Under the pieces are notes generated by a model. It was not told the origin of the DNA. It was given only the letters and a program-made list of their open reading frames with translations, and ran no database searches. 64,000 nt of DNA from Massospora cicadina (Eukaryota > Entomophthoromycota > Entomophthoromycetes > Entomophthorales > Entomophthoraceae): NCBI GenBank assembly GCA_022478985.1, contig JAKSZP010013291.1, positions 100,012-164,011 of the forward strand, given 5' to 3'. Shown piece after piece: positions 37,101 through 48,795 of this stretch. Made by a program: the position numbers and the translations under genes. Within the stretch, counting starts at the first letter, position 1. The number at the start of each line of letters is the position of its first letter.

Positions 37101-37667
37101 ACTGGATCCTAGTTATGCAACCTAGGCCAGACGCGGAGGGTGGAAGCACATGCATAAAGCCACTCAGGCGAAAGAAATTTTGGAGGCGACTTGATCCAGG
37201 GCCTTCCTTTGCTGCAGGGGGTAAGAGTCACGGACGCGACTTATAGTTGTGTTAGAATCTCCTAAGAGGACTGTATTCCGTGGGAGATTGAGTTAGACGA
37301 GCTCTTCCAAGAGCTGATTTTGCTCCTGACCTGCATTAGGCAGGTATATGCTTGCAGCGAAGAAGGAGAAGTCAGGAGTGGTGAGTTTGGCCAGTATGAG
37401 GCGGCCACCTAGATATTGTGAAAAAGAATGGGTTTTAACCTGGGGATTCAAAACAATAAGGGCGGCATGTTTTGTCCAGAAGGAGTTGCCTCCAAACTGT
37501 TCATTCCATGAAGATTGTTCGTGGGGGAGGATATGGGGCTCCTGGACAGCAGCGATGTCAATTTGTGCTGACCTGAAGTTGCGGAGGAGGTGGGCTCTCT
37601 GCTTAAAGTCCCGCAACCCATTTGCGTTGATGGATTGCAGGGCCAGGGTGCTTCCATGGGGACTCAT
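34122..37667 (-). pseudogene. LINE C ORF2: endonuclease, reverse transcriptase, C-terminal finger (frameshifted)
   Basis: Starts at ATG 37,667 (MSPHGSTLALQSINANGLRD), the opening of the apurinic-type endonuclease, with VQEPHIL at its metal-binding Glu. The endonuclease ends near 36,970 with LSDHRLL. The RT at 36,300-35,300 has SITTLIHKKSDRENLANWRP, HGFIPGGRYG, LLDMKKAYDRV, GLRQGDPL and the catalytic MAFADDTAIA. The C-terminal segment (34,122-34,685) has RCAEPIDSHLHHFFTCP, a C..H..C finger. The longest intact part is 298 codons (35,945-36,841). About five frame changes separate the parts, so it is inactive, but it is the best preserved RT region here. Confidence 0.9.
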
Positions 37668-37749
37668 AGATGTTCCTCTCCATGTCCTGGGGGGTTGCCA
37701 GCGCTTAAACCTGCTGCTGTGAGGCGGCTAGTTTTGAGTCCTTTAGCTT

Positions 37750-40045
37750 GACTATTAGCTGCAATCCGTGAGGAGCGTCGAGGGTTCTGAGGGGAAGGAG
37801 AGGGTGGGGGCGGAGGACCCAGTAATCCAGCCTAGGATGCTGCCCCCACTCCGTTGCAGGGGAAGGACCTGAGGGTGCTCAACAGCGACCTCCGCGGTGT
37901 CCCCATTTGATGCGTCTGAGTCCACATTCATTCCTCCAACACTGCAAAGGATCCGCGCGAAATGGACTTTGGGGTTGGGGTAGGACACTTTGAGGTGGCA
38001 CTTCTACCGCAGGCCGCGGGCTGCCAGTCCATGCTGGTGGGCATAGCTCCATTGGGAGCTGAGGGTTGATGCGATAAATTGCTGGTGGAGGTTGGTGGGG
38101 GTGCCGCGGAGCCCTGAGTGGGGGTGGCTGACGAGGGGCACCCTGTGGGAGATGCCTTGCGCTTGGTGAGAGAGGGAGTTGACTCTGGGAGATTGGAGGG
38201 GGTGCCCACTGGAAGGGGGCATGAGCGTGAAGGTATCCCATACCAATAGTGGGGTTAGCTGTTTCAACTGCTAGGCGTAAGGCCTCAGGGGACAGGTCTT
38301 GAACGGGAACCCATTGTGTGGGTTGTGGAATTGCTGCTGCGGCCACGTGGGATCGTTTTTGGCCTGGTTTAGGCCCCTGGGTGGTGGCTAAGAGGGCTTG
38401 TTTTCGAGCTGTGCAGCCACTATAAAAAGTGTCCAAGGGCGTTACACCATGAACACTGGGGGCGCGTCTGATCAGGGTTGACAAAAAAGATATCGGGGCA
38501 TGCCCCAACTACCGCCACATGAGAAATAACCATAATGTTGCAGGATACAGTGGGGGAGGGGATGAACGATGCCCTAACAGTGCAAGCTCTTTGAGTGGGA
38601 GCATAGTAAGAGGTGATGCTAAAGTCCACTGAAAGAACAGACCCAAACTCCATTAAACCACGATGGAGCGCCAGTTTAAGAGACTCAGGATCAACAGTCG
38701 TTGGTAGGTTGGAAAAAGTAACTCATGAAATTTTCTCCAGGTGAGAGCATGTGCGGGAGATGCGAAGAGATCCAAGAGGAATAATGACCTGGAGGGTGGC
38801 AGCATGGTCAGCAAGGGCAGCTTCAGTGAAGCCCACATCGATGTAGTGGCCCTCCACTGATTCATGGATGGTGGTATTAATTGGGAATGTTTCCGTAATC
38901 GCTGCAAAGTATGAGAATTAATCCTCCATATAGAATTCAACAGGGTTATGCCCATAATAAAGGCGAATTGCGTGGGAGAGAGTTGAGTGAGGTAGAGCTT
39001 TTTGCGCTCTAGTTTCGGCCCATTTCTTCTTAACATCAGCAATAAATGCCACTTCACAGGATCAGCTTTGGGTATCATTGGTGCCAGAGGTTTTTGCCAC
39101 GCCCCAGTGGCTCCTTTGGTACGTTTGTGTTTGCTTTGGGCTGCAATCATGGGTTGAGTGTGAGCTGGTGGTTTGGACAAGTTTTCAGAGTTCCCTTGTT
39201 GCTGGAATGTTACAGCAGTTACTGGCGTCATATTAAATTGAGGGGCGGATTGTTGGGCCTCGCTAAATTGGGGAGGCCCATCCAGATTGGAATTAACTCC
39301 AGCCATTTGGGAGGAGGGCGATGTTTCATCACCATCCCAATCTATTTGGGTAAATTCAGCTTGAGTATTTGCTGTGATTTTGTGGGAAAAACTCACTGGC
39401 TGATTGAATTGGTCGTTTTCAGCATATGTAGATAAAGTGCCAACTTGAGAAGTACCGATTATGGGGTTTAAAATGGGACGGGTGAGATTGGAACTGTTGT
39501 GAAGTTCCAAAATCCGAACCATTTGAATCCTCATTGGGAAGAGTGGATTGTCTTAATTTGGTGCTTAGTGAACCAGAATGTGCGGCTAATCCAACCTTAC
39601 ATCTGAGGGTTTGGGGGCCAGGTAGCTGGGTATCGCCCCTCATGGAGGGATCCAGAAACACGGCGTCAGCAATAATAGATGGTGCTGAATAAGCTGACAC
39701 AATGGGGGAGGTGAATGCCTGGATGGGCTGAGTTGCATTCAACTGAGCAGACGCCATTAAAACAGCGTGGGTGATGGCCTCCTTGGTTGGAGGGGGCCCA
39801 GCGGGTTGGTGGGAGGCAGCGCACACAGAGCTGTTAGGCGTGCAGGTTGCAGAAGTGCGATCAGGTGAACTGGCGCTAGATGAAGTAGCTCCAGGTTGGG
39901 GGGTGGTGCCTGCTTTCATGGCCGCTGCTTGAGAGCGGGTAATTCTGGTTGACCCTGAGGTGGGTAACCAAGGGTTGCTTCATTTGGGGGTGGCGCTGGC
40001 TCGTTTGGCAGAGCCTACGGGTTCTTTTGCGGGGTTTCCCACCAT
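37750..40045 (-). pseudogene. LINE C ORF1: nucleic-acid-binding protein (frameshifted)
   Basis: The first ATG (40,045) opens MVGNPAKEPVG, continues past an early TGA and runs through the open stretch 39,419-39,919 (Ser/Thr/Ala/Pro-rich, disordered-looking). After frame changes an RRM-like region follows (about 38,900-38,550, with HYIDVGF and DPESLKLALHRGLMEFG). Then comes a CCHC knuckle CSWCNALGH..C at about 38,440-38,395, where one extra T shifts the frame between His and the last Cys. A proline-rich tail (37,879-38,300) ends before ORF2. Role: RNA binding in the LINE particle. Confidence 0.75.
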
Positions 40046-40672
40046 ATTTGCTAATAGTTTTTGTAAATCTCTTTAGTGGAGCTAAATTTCAGGCTGAATT
40101 GATTTTTGAAAATTGATGCTTAGCAGAAAGAGAAGTTATAATAATTTCTTATTTTAGCTTGTATTTTGAGTAAATAGCTTCAATTTTTATGCCTTTAATA
40201 TATACGGTTTGCACTTCTATATTAACTATAGCTACATGCACACAGTATAAGTTAAATTATTTCTTGAATAAACTAAATTATAGTAAAAGCTAGTTAGGCT
40301 AATTCAATGTACAAAAGAGAAGCTACAATACGCTTAAATCATAATAAGCTAGTTATGCAGCAATCTCAGCAAAAATTAGAAATATATAACTTTTTTATAA
40401 TAATAAAAGACAAAGCTTAAGATTTTTTATATAATCTACTAAGAAAATTCATGTGAGGTACATAATTATTTGCAGGGCTCTTAGTTGCCATCATAAAAAA
40501 CTATCATTAGACAAAAATTCCTATATTATTGGATTCTGTGCAATACATCTATTGGTATATTTTATTAAGTTATAGTATAAAACAGAAAAAGGTATTATTG
40601 AAATAGAAAATCAGATTTTCTTACTGAATTGTAGTGAAAAGAATTTTTTTATAAAAATAAGAGTTCACAATA

Positions 40673-42575
40673 GAGCAGCAACAAAATCTTTCTTTTGCTT
40701 TGATATAAATTAAAGCCAAATTCAGAATTTAAAAAAAACACAAAAAATGACCGCTTGAATGAGCCAAAGCTTACCAATGTTGATGCAATTGATGCCTGAT
40801 GTATCAGCTTTGGGTGGTGGTGTGCCACCATCTGGCATCTTTCATCTGCTGTTGAAGCGCGCCTGGACTGACTCTGCTAGCCCTCCCAATGCTACCAGGC
40901 ATTATTTTCTCCCTCAGGACTTGGCCCACCACCTTGCAAGCTCCTAAGAAGTGCTCCTGAGCCCTTTGGTGCTCCCATGGAGAAATTTTGTTTTGGCCTC
41001 TGGGTTGAATATGGGAATTTTCCATATGCAAGTATGGCCATCATTAAGATGACTATAGTAGTTTTTAAAACTGCCAGCTATATTGACTTCCACCCCTTTA
41101 AGGAGTATTTTGGCCTTGGCTTCCATTCAGAAGATGATGTGGCAGCAGCATCTAAACTGCCAATAATGTATAAAAACATCCTGATTCCCACTGTTTGCAT
41201 GCAGCTTTCAGATGAGGCCACTGTGGTGGTCCAGTTGCCAGGTTGCCATCATTTCTCTCCCCAAACGCTTTAGCCACAAACTGACAGAAGGTTTGGCCAT
41301 TTATGGCGCAGACTCCATATTGCAACTTGTGGTTCCTAACAGGGTGGGCCAGTTAGCAGGGCCTTGCACTTTGTGATGATCTGCCCTTTCCATCATGACA
41401 CCCACCTCGCAATTCCCCCCCAAACTGTGATCAGATACACACCTGATTACCCTTTTTGGGTATGTGTCAAAAGTGGCCATGAAATGTGTCTCTTGTGCTT
41501 TGAATTAGATCATTCAAAGTGAAAGTGCCCTGCATCTTACACCTCTGCCGCTTCTGCCGCTCCTCCTTCTGGAGTCAGACCAGCTGCTGCCTCACCCAAA
41601 TTTTTTGAGTGAGGCATGATCCTCCTTCCCCCAACCTCGGCTAATTTTGGTGCTGCTTCCAAAGCAGCAGCCAATCAAAATTTAAAAATAAAAATTCGTC
41701 AGAATTTCATAATCCTGAGCTGATGGCTGAGACAGTTTCAGATGAGCTGACATGGTCAACTGTTTTCAGCCAATCAGGATCTGCCACTGCACTGACTCCA
41801 GTGTCTAGCCCAGAATTAGTCAATTTAAATACATTTGAAGAGCTCAAATGGACTGATGATACACATCAGCCTTATATATGTTAAGCCCAACTTTGGCTTG
41901 GAGCAGTTTTTTGTAAATCTTCCCAATTTTCATCACCAAAATTTTAGATCTAAAAACGGTTTCCCTGCTTATAAAAAATAATAATAAACGGAGGTAGAAG
42001 CGGCAGCTGCTCCCACCAATACCCTTCTTTGCCAACATCCTCATGGGGCAGTGGAACCCCTTATTGAGGGTATTCCCATTCAAAATTTCCCCTATGATTT
42101 TTATGAAGATGTAAAATACAAAATTGAGGATCTCGCTTTTGGAGCAAGCCTTGCTTGCATCAACATGGCAAAAACTTCTCTGTTTGACCCCAATTATCCC
42201 CAAACCCACCAGGGCATCAAGTCTTTCACTTGTGTGCCTGCTCTCATCACTTTTACTGAGCATAAACTTGCTTAATACATTGAGGCGTTGGACACTGCCA
42301 GCCTCATTAATGAAGAAAACCACAATTATACCTCCTTATGCCACATGTCACTGAAGCCCCAACCCCTATTTTGTTTGCCAAGGTCTGCCAGATAAAGCAG
42401 GCACTGGATAAAAGTTTCCCCAAAGCTTCCTCACCTTCTGATATGGCTTCCTAGGCTGATAACTTAGGGGCTATATTAGGAACTCTTTGTTTCTAAAAAC
42501 CCTTTATTTGGCTCATTTGCAAATAAAGATGCATGGCGGCTCCCCCTTTTGGGTTGGTCACCACTAGTGCTAAAA
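40673..42575 (+). mobile_element. ORF1-only non-autonomous element, copy E, full length (1,903 bp)
   Basis: Flanked by a perfect 14-bp direct repeat AAGAGTTCACAATA (40,659-40,672 and 42,576-42,589), so this is a complete insertion and not a fragment of a longer LINE. It encodes only an ORF1-type protein. Its 3' end (TCCCCCTTTTGGGTTGG..CTAGTGCTAAAAAA, about 42,541-42,575) is nearly the LINE C terminus. It is homologous in its protein to copy D (31,963-33,800) but carries a different tail. Analogous to half-LINE (HAL1-type) elements known from mammals. Confidence 0.85.
40759..42470 (+). pseudogene. ORF1-like protein of copy E (RRM-like, CCHC knuckle, C-terminal domain)
   Basis: Starts at ATG 40,759 (MSQSLPMLMQLMPDVSALGG). 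The frame holds to 40,947 (ending QDLAHHLASS), shifts, then 40,977-41,273 carries the RRM-like domain (YIDFHPFKEYFGLGFHSEDD). Around 41,480-41,535 a knuckle C-x2-C-x4-H-x4-C (CLLCFELDHSK..KC) is intact in spacing but contains a TGA. The C-terminal domain is at 42,051-42,275 and beyond (LACINMAKTSLFDPNYPQTH). It aligns with copy D in all three parts. No endonuclease or RT motif occurs anywhere in the element. Confidence 0.7.
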
Positions 42576-42589
42576 AAGAGTTCACAATA

Positions 42590-43408
42590 AAAAAGTCGGA
42601 AACTTTATACTTATAATAAGTTATTTATACATCTGTTTAAAAACCTAAAAATTTTGGCTTTTTTATATACATTTACACCACATAGTACCATATTAAAATT
42701 AAACTATTTCAACTATACCACAAAAAGATATATATGCACAATGAGTTTGTATATATCTACTCCTATTATATAAAGATCAAAAATAAATAAATGATATAAG
42801 AATCTGAGATTTGAACTTTATAATATTAATAAACAAAATTAATGTTAATTATAAAGAAAAGTCTAGAGAAAGGGTCAAAAATCTTAATAAAAGAACAGCA
42901 CATATATGTATTAATGATAATATCTACAGGTTTTAGATCTTCATAGTTAATATTTAAGCTCATTATCTATAGCTTTTTTGAAAACCAGTTTACAAAGATG
43001 ACTCTCCAAATTTTTGTAACAGAGTTCTACAGTAAAGTTGTTATCAAAAATTAAAATAAGTTGCATTGTTATTTTATGATGTCCATGGTAAAAGTTTTTT
43101 TATAAAGAAAAAGGGAACCTAAATATGCGTGATCATTTATCACATCTTTTCAGTCTTGACTAGTAAAATGTAAAGTCAAATACTGCTGTTTATTTAGGAT
43201 TAAAAAGGTGATTCAAAAAGTGGTAAAGAAAAATTTTCAAGATATATATATAATTGAACAGTTTTATGGCACTAGTTAATATAATTAAATGGAGCCATAA
43301 AAAACATGCCATTAGGATATATAACATCAAAATAAGAAATAAAGACCTCCTAACTTCAGAGCAAGACTGTTTGACAAATGGTACCAAAGGGTTTAAACCT
43401 TTTAAAAA
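42590..43408. other. AT-rich spacer, no gene seen
   Basis: About 820 nt of AT-rich sequence between ORF1-only copy E and LINE B. No ORF, RNA gene or repeat recognised. Confidence 0.4.
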
Positions 43409-43559
43409 CTAAAATATGATTTTTTTATTTAACTGAGTAAGCTGACCAGGGGACAGACATTACCAAATATATGTGAAACTAAGAGAATAACTAAGAAATA
43501 TAAAAATTGGGCACCCCAGGGTACTCAAGTTACCCCTGTTGCCAGCGGGACTGCCAGGT

Positions 43560-46500
43560 ATGGGGGTTGGTGCATTACTCTGAGGGGGTTTCCCCTGCTA
43601 TGGAGCAGGTTTGAAGGAAAGGGTCTGTGTGGAGGAACCAGAGTGGGAACCATGATTCTATGAGCGCTTTTTGTCTTGGTCTCATATATCCATAGAGCCA
43701 GGCTTGGAAGTGCTCTAGTAAGTGGACATGGAATCTGTTAATAATCTCATGAATGGTTGGGACTGTGCCCTTGAATGCATCTAATGCAATTGTATGTATT
43801 GTCCACATTGCAATGGGTATTATTAGGGAGCGGAGTGTAGATGGGATTGGTGACTCAATCTGGAGCGCGAAGATACTCTTTGATATTGAGAATTTATGTT
43901 TGTTTTAAATCTTGAGCAGGCGTGCGACTTCCTGCCATATAGCTTTGGTTGGGGGGCATGTTTCTAGGCGGTGATGTAGGGATCCCTCCCCTCCACATAC
44001 TGCACATGTTTTGTGGAGGGAGTTAAAGCGGTCTGCCGTCCTATAGGTCCTTCTCAAACAGCGCCAGGCGTTTGCTCTTGTCCTTTGTTGTAGGAGTGGG
44101 TGGTGTGTCATTTTCCACATTGCTTTCTGTGTGGTTAAATCATAGGGAATGTCCAGCATATCTAGGTATTCTATCCTAGCTATGCTTGGGGTTGTTGCGA
44201 GCATATCCCTTTGGGGGTGGTTTTCTGGGTTTCTTAATTTGAATTGGGAGCTGGGTCGTCCCCTTCCCTGTATAGTACCCATGTTCTCTATGGTCCATCC
44301 CATACGGCGGATAGTTTGGAGGATATGTTTGAAATGAGGGGAGGTTCCATGCGGACCCGTTGCAGTAGGGTGCTTGGCAAGGTATGAAAGTAGTCTGGGT
44401 GGACTATGTGGGTTGGTTAATTTGAGCGCCTGTGAAAAGTTAGTCCTTGCTGCTCTGGACCAATGTTGTTGTGGGAGGTCTGGAGCAAGGATTTCCTTTA
44501 TCCAGGTACCTAGGATGTGATTGTCATGGCTCTCAAAATCTATTAGTCCCATGCCTCCGCTTGAGCGTGGCCAAATAGTGTTTCCATCCGTATAGGAGGG
44601 TGAGAGCCAGGCCACAGCCAGCCCTGGATAAGCGCGCGAATTGAGGTTATAAAGGTAGGTGAGAAGGCTATCGCGTGGGCCTGGTACCACAGTATTGGGA
44701 GGATGAGCGAGTTAGCAACTGTAACTCGTCCTGTTAGTCCTGGGGTTCTTCCCTTGAGGGAGGCGACACGTTTGGATACCCGTTGTAACAGGTTACTTTC
44801 CATTGTCTCATTAGCATATCCCCCTGATTCTAGCCAGATTCCAAGGTGTTGGACAGGAGTGGTGGTGGGAGGTGTTGCAAAGGGTAATATAATTGGGTTT
44901 TTTCTTCGAGTGTTGGTGTGAGGTTCTGATGTTGTGGCCCAATTGTTTGTGTATTTGCCTAAGAGGATGATTTCTGTCTTCCTTTTGTTGAGTGATGCAT
45001 TGCTCACCTTGGAGTATTCCTCTAGAGTGTGTTCCAGCTGTCGGGCATCTTCATTGTTTGCTATACCTGCTATGCAGTCATCTGCAAAGGCCAGTATCTT
45101 GACTGTTGGTTGTCCTTGTGCGGTTATCCCCATGAGACGTGAGTCAGTTACTCAGAGGAGCAGGTCAAAGCTGAAATTGTATAACAGTGGGCTGAGGGGA
45201 TCCCCTTGTTTGAGCCCTCTGTTTGGTTTAATCTTGTTTGTTAGGAATCCAGGGCCGCATACATCCATGGTTGCAGATTCTGTTAGGAGCATCGCCATTT
45301 TATGAATCTTGGTGAGAGTTTGGAGGCATGTAGACATTCTTTTAGGTATGGCCAGCTAACACGGTCATACGCCTTTTCCTGATCCAAGAAGACCAGGGCA
45401 CCATTTGCTTTGGATTGGCAAATATTTTCAACAGGGTGAATGTTGTTCCATATTGAACGCCCTGGTATAAACCCAAACTGGTTGGGTGATAGGACGTCAG
45501 ATGCAATTGCGCCTAATCTAGCTGCTAGAATTTTTTTTAGAATTTTTGTGTCAGTGTTGGAGAGTGCAATTGGGTGCCAGTTGGCCAGGTCCAACTTGTC
45601 ACCCTTTTTATACAAGGTTATAACGTAGGATTCATGGCCTCCTGGTAATAGGCGTGTTTCCAACAAACTCTGGTTCATTGACGCCAGTAGGATGGGGGCG
45701 ATTTGTTAAATATATTTTTTGTAAAATTAGTAGGGTATCCCAACAGGCCCTGGGCATTTCCTACGTGGTGCACCGCGAATTGTTTCCCAAAGCTCCTCCC
45801 ATGTGATAAGGGATAGTATATTGTAATTTGGTGGTGTACTTTGTATCTTGGCAGTTTGAATAAATTCTTAAATTTTTTGTGGATCTGTTGGCATATCGCG
45901 ATATAATTTGGTGTAATAGCGGTGTACTTCCGCCTTGACCTCCTCAGGGTCAGTTGCCACAGTGCCGTTGGTCTTGCAGACCTGTGTGCATGTGGGCTGG
46001 TTTCCGCGGGAGTGAAATTGGCGGAAAAAGTATGTTGAACAGGTTTCACCTTCCTTTATGAACTTACCTTTGTTTAATACTTTGATTCTGTGTTGGTGTT
46101 CAAAGATGAGATTGTTAAGTCGGGCTGAAATTTCTGCCCATTTGCGTCCCCAATTAGGTCTATAGCTAGATCTCAGAGTATTTATTTCCAGGTGGTCTAG
46201 TTCTGCCAAGGTACGCTTGATTGTGGCTGTGTCCGCGGTGTACTTGCATGATGCAATATGTCAGGTTTTGCTGATTAAATCTTTTTTGATTTTTTCCCAT
46301 GTGCCGATGGGATCTGAAGTGAATGGGGCTGTGAATTCTGGGTTTGTAGCCTTGTTTTCAACCCAGTCAGATATCTCAGCCAATCTTATATTTTCTGGGT
46401 GAAGCTTTCTCCAAGGCGACACCTGTGTGTGGAATTGGGTTGGCTCTAACTGCACCATAACTAATTGGTAATCAGAAAAATGATCTTTTTTGTTATAAAT

Positions 46501-47113
46501 TTAGAGATTCTTGAGTGGTGGGATTGTGGGATGAGGATGTGGTCAATACGACTCATTGATATGAGCAGTCCCTCACATATGTTGGGTCTTGTCATATGGG
46601 GAAGGATTGGTGAATTGGGAGGAAGAGCATCCTGTAAGCCAAGAGATGCCTTCATTGTGCAATATTCAATGTGTCCAGGTGGGTATCCCCTGGGATTAGG
46701 CCATTGATCTGTATTGGGGTTATCCCAGTAGTTGAAATCGCCTAACATGATGATATCTGGTGGGAGGGTGAGGGTAGATATTTTTCAAAAAAATTTCTCT
46801 CAGTTGCAGTGCACGGTGTGTAGATACATGCTAACAACATTTCATCTTGGCATGTGATTGTTGCTACCAGGACTCAACCGTGCAAGTGTGATGAAGATTT
46901 ATAATTTTAAATTTTTTGTTGTTTTGGACTATCACCCCACAGTGAGACGTCCATACTGATTGTGATGGTGCGACCCTGGTTGACCAGGATTCTTCTTCCC
47001 CTTGTAGGCAGTGGGTTTCTTGGATGGCCAAGATGTCTACAAGAGGTTTTCGCAGGAACGCCAGCTTTTTTGGCTTGGGACGTATGAGCCCTGGCTCCTG
47101 CAATATTTAACGT
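43560..47113 (-). pseudogene. LINE B ORF2: endonuclease, reverse transcriptase, C-terminal finger (disrupted)
   Basis: The endonuclease begins with IGTLNIAGARAHTSQ near 47,120; where LINE A has the ORF2 ATG this copy has ACG (47,111-47,113). DILAIQETH (about 47,040) holds the metal-binding Glu, and GDFNYWDNP (about 46,740) and SRIDHILIP (about 46,560) are the later endonuclease motifs. RT: VITLYKKGDKLDLANW (45,620), FIPGRSIWNN, LDQEKAYDRV, KQGDPLSPLL, and catalytic ILAFADDCIA (about 45,090). The C-terminal finger CAVCGGEGSLHHRLETC is at about 44,010-43,960. About six breaks separate these blocks. Confidence 0.9.
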
Positions 47114-47143
47114 CCCTATTGACACTGAGGTGCCCGTAGCGCC

Positions 47144-48568
47144 TCAGGAGCGGTTGGGAGGACCCTCTGGTCCTATCCCACCGCGGCTCATTTTGGCCAT
47201 GCTCCGCGTCTGTACTCCAACTCTTTCACTGCCATTGTTGGTTCCCTTGATCTGACCCAATGATTCAAGGGAATTGCGGTTTTTTGCATTTGCATCAACT
47301 TTTCCTGCACAGGTCTCATGTTGATTTGATGCGGGTTGTTGATTAGATTTTATATTTTTGAGGTTCAACTTTGTTGCATTGTGCACCACTACTTCACCCA
47401 AATTGCGGTTTCATTGTTCCTCAGTATGTGCATGACTGATGACGCTTTGTGGCTCAGTCTGGTTACTGTGAGAATTTTCAACCTGGGCATATTGTTCTGA
47501 TTGGTTGGTTCGGTGAATATCTGAAATATCCTCCTGAATTTGTCCGTGGTTAATGGCAGATTCCGCGTGTGCCACCGCTTCAGCCGCTGCTCTCTTGCAG
47601 GCTTTTTGTGCTGCTTTATGCTGTTTACTTGTAACTGGGTCCACGATGGAGTATAGTCCATCTTCACCCCAGCGGAATGGATGGTGGCCATCAGTCATTT
47701 TGGCGAAGTTTTCATTATCTTCGTCCATAGCTTCTTCACAAAAATCATTTTCCATTAAGCCCTCTTTTACAGGGCATGCATGTTCCTTGTGGCCCAGTGA
47801 GCCATAGTGGTTGCAAATGGGTGGTGCGCGTTCCAGTGTAACTCGGAATGCAGCTGACTGGCCCCCATCTGCAAAGTGAAATTTTGCTGCATGGGGAATT
47901 CTGGATAAATCCTCTTCCACTTCTGGGAAGGGGTTGATTACAGCGATAGCTTTGCCCGTGCACAGGTCAGGCATTAAGCAAAATCGCTGTAATTCAAGTT
48001 GTTGGATTTCTCCGTAGGCCACAAGACCTTTGCGGAGCTCCTCCTCAATTACTTTATGAGGAAGGTTGGTGGGGAGTGAGTCAAAGGATATGAACAAAGT
48101 TTTTGCTTTGTTCCATCTGGTGCATGTGGTGCGCACAATTTTTTTGCCCTCAGGGAGGGCAATTTCCACGCAGATTTTTGCTGCAGCATCGGCTTCATTG
48201 GCTGTTTCAAAACCAATATTGATCCAGCCGCGTCCCATGTTGTTGGTGGCTACGTACACCGCGTGAGGGAAAAGTGAGGGCTGTGCCTCACATGTTTTCT
48301 CCCACAGGGTTGGTGACTCATCCCCAAGGAAGAGTCTGATCCCGTGTTCCACCTTTGACAAAGGTTGGTTGAATTGAATGTACATGTATTGCGCATGCTT
48401 TACAGTAAATATCATAAACCCAGATGGTTTCTGAGTTTGCGATTTCTTTGCAGATTGGGTTCCTGGTCCCCCTCCAGGGCGTTTCTTACCCTTAGTTGCA
48501 CCATTAAGCGCACCGCTTGCTGCAACGCTCGCCCATGTTGTATTATTTTTGTTATTAAAGTCGCCCAT
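47144..48568 (-). pseudogene. LINE B ORF1: RNA-binding protein, 385 codons open then truncated tail
   Basis: ATG at 48,568 (MGDFNNKNNTTWASVAASG) lies 83 nt inside the element, giving a short 5' leader. Residues about 20-35 are basic (KGKKRPGGG). An RRM-like region spans about 50-140 and a second about 150-215 (TLFISFDSLPTNLPHKVIEE). A knuckle CNHYGSLGHKEHAC follows at about 250-263, in which the second Cys is Tyr; LINE A has the intact CCHC. The frame ends at a stop at 47,411. The original C-terminus continues in another frame to TGA at 47,144-47,146 (SMAKMSRGGIGPEGPPNRS). Confidence 0.85.
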
Positions 48569-48795
48569 CTTTCCTGTGTGTGATTATCCAAATTTTCTGT
48601 TCAAATTAAATCGTAGTAACTAAAGTGATTGTTATGAGAAAGAAAAGCTTTCTAAAATATGATTTTGTGATATAGGTTTTAGGTTAAAGGAATATAAAAA
48701 GATATGAGAGAGTCTGAAAGTTAAATATGGCATAGAGTAAGGTCATAAAGACTTAAAAGCCATGTAAATAATAATTATAAGATTAAGCTTATAAT

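Larger units (their letters stand above)
34080..40135 (-). mobile_element. LINE C, full length, minus strand (6,056 bp)
   Basis: Two-ORF non-LTR retrotransposon distinct from LINEs A and B, flanked by a perfect 20-bp direct repeat TTATAATAATTTCTTATTTT (34,060-34,079 and 40,136-40,155). The length and perfection of the repeat show that both ends are complete and the insertion is fairly young compared with the LTR elements. It is more GC-rich than its surroundings. Its 3' terminus (CCCCCTTGGGTTGG..CTAGTACTAAAAAA) is different from that of A/B but nearly the same as that of ORF1-only copy E. Confidence 0.93.
43424..48651 (-). mobile_element. LINE B, full length, minus strand (5,228 bp)
   Basis: Sister copy of LINE A, flanked by a 15-bp direct repeat CTAAAATATGATTTT (43,409-43,423 and 48,652-48,666). 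Same two-ORF plan and same 5' and 3' ends. It is better preserved: ORF1 is open for 385 codons and the C-terminal half of ORF2 for 261 codons. The 3' terminus (TAATGTCTGTCCCCTGGTCA.. on the minus strand) matches SINE2. This family therefore had at least two copies, both fixed on the same strand. Confidence 0.93.
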
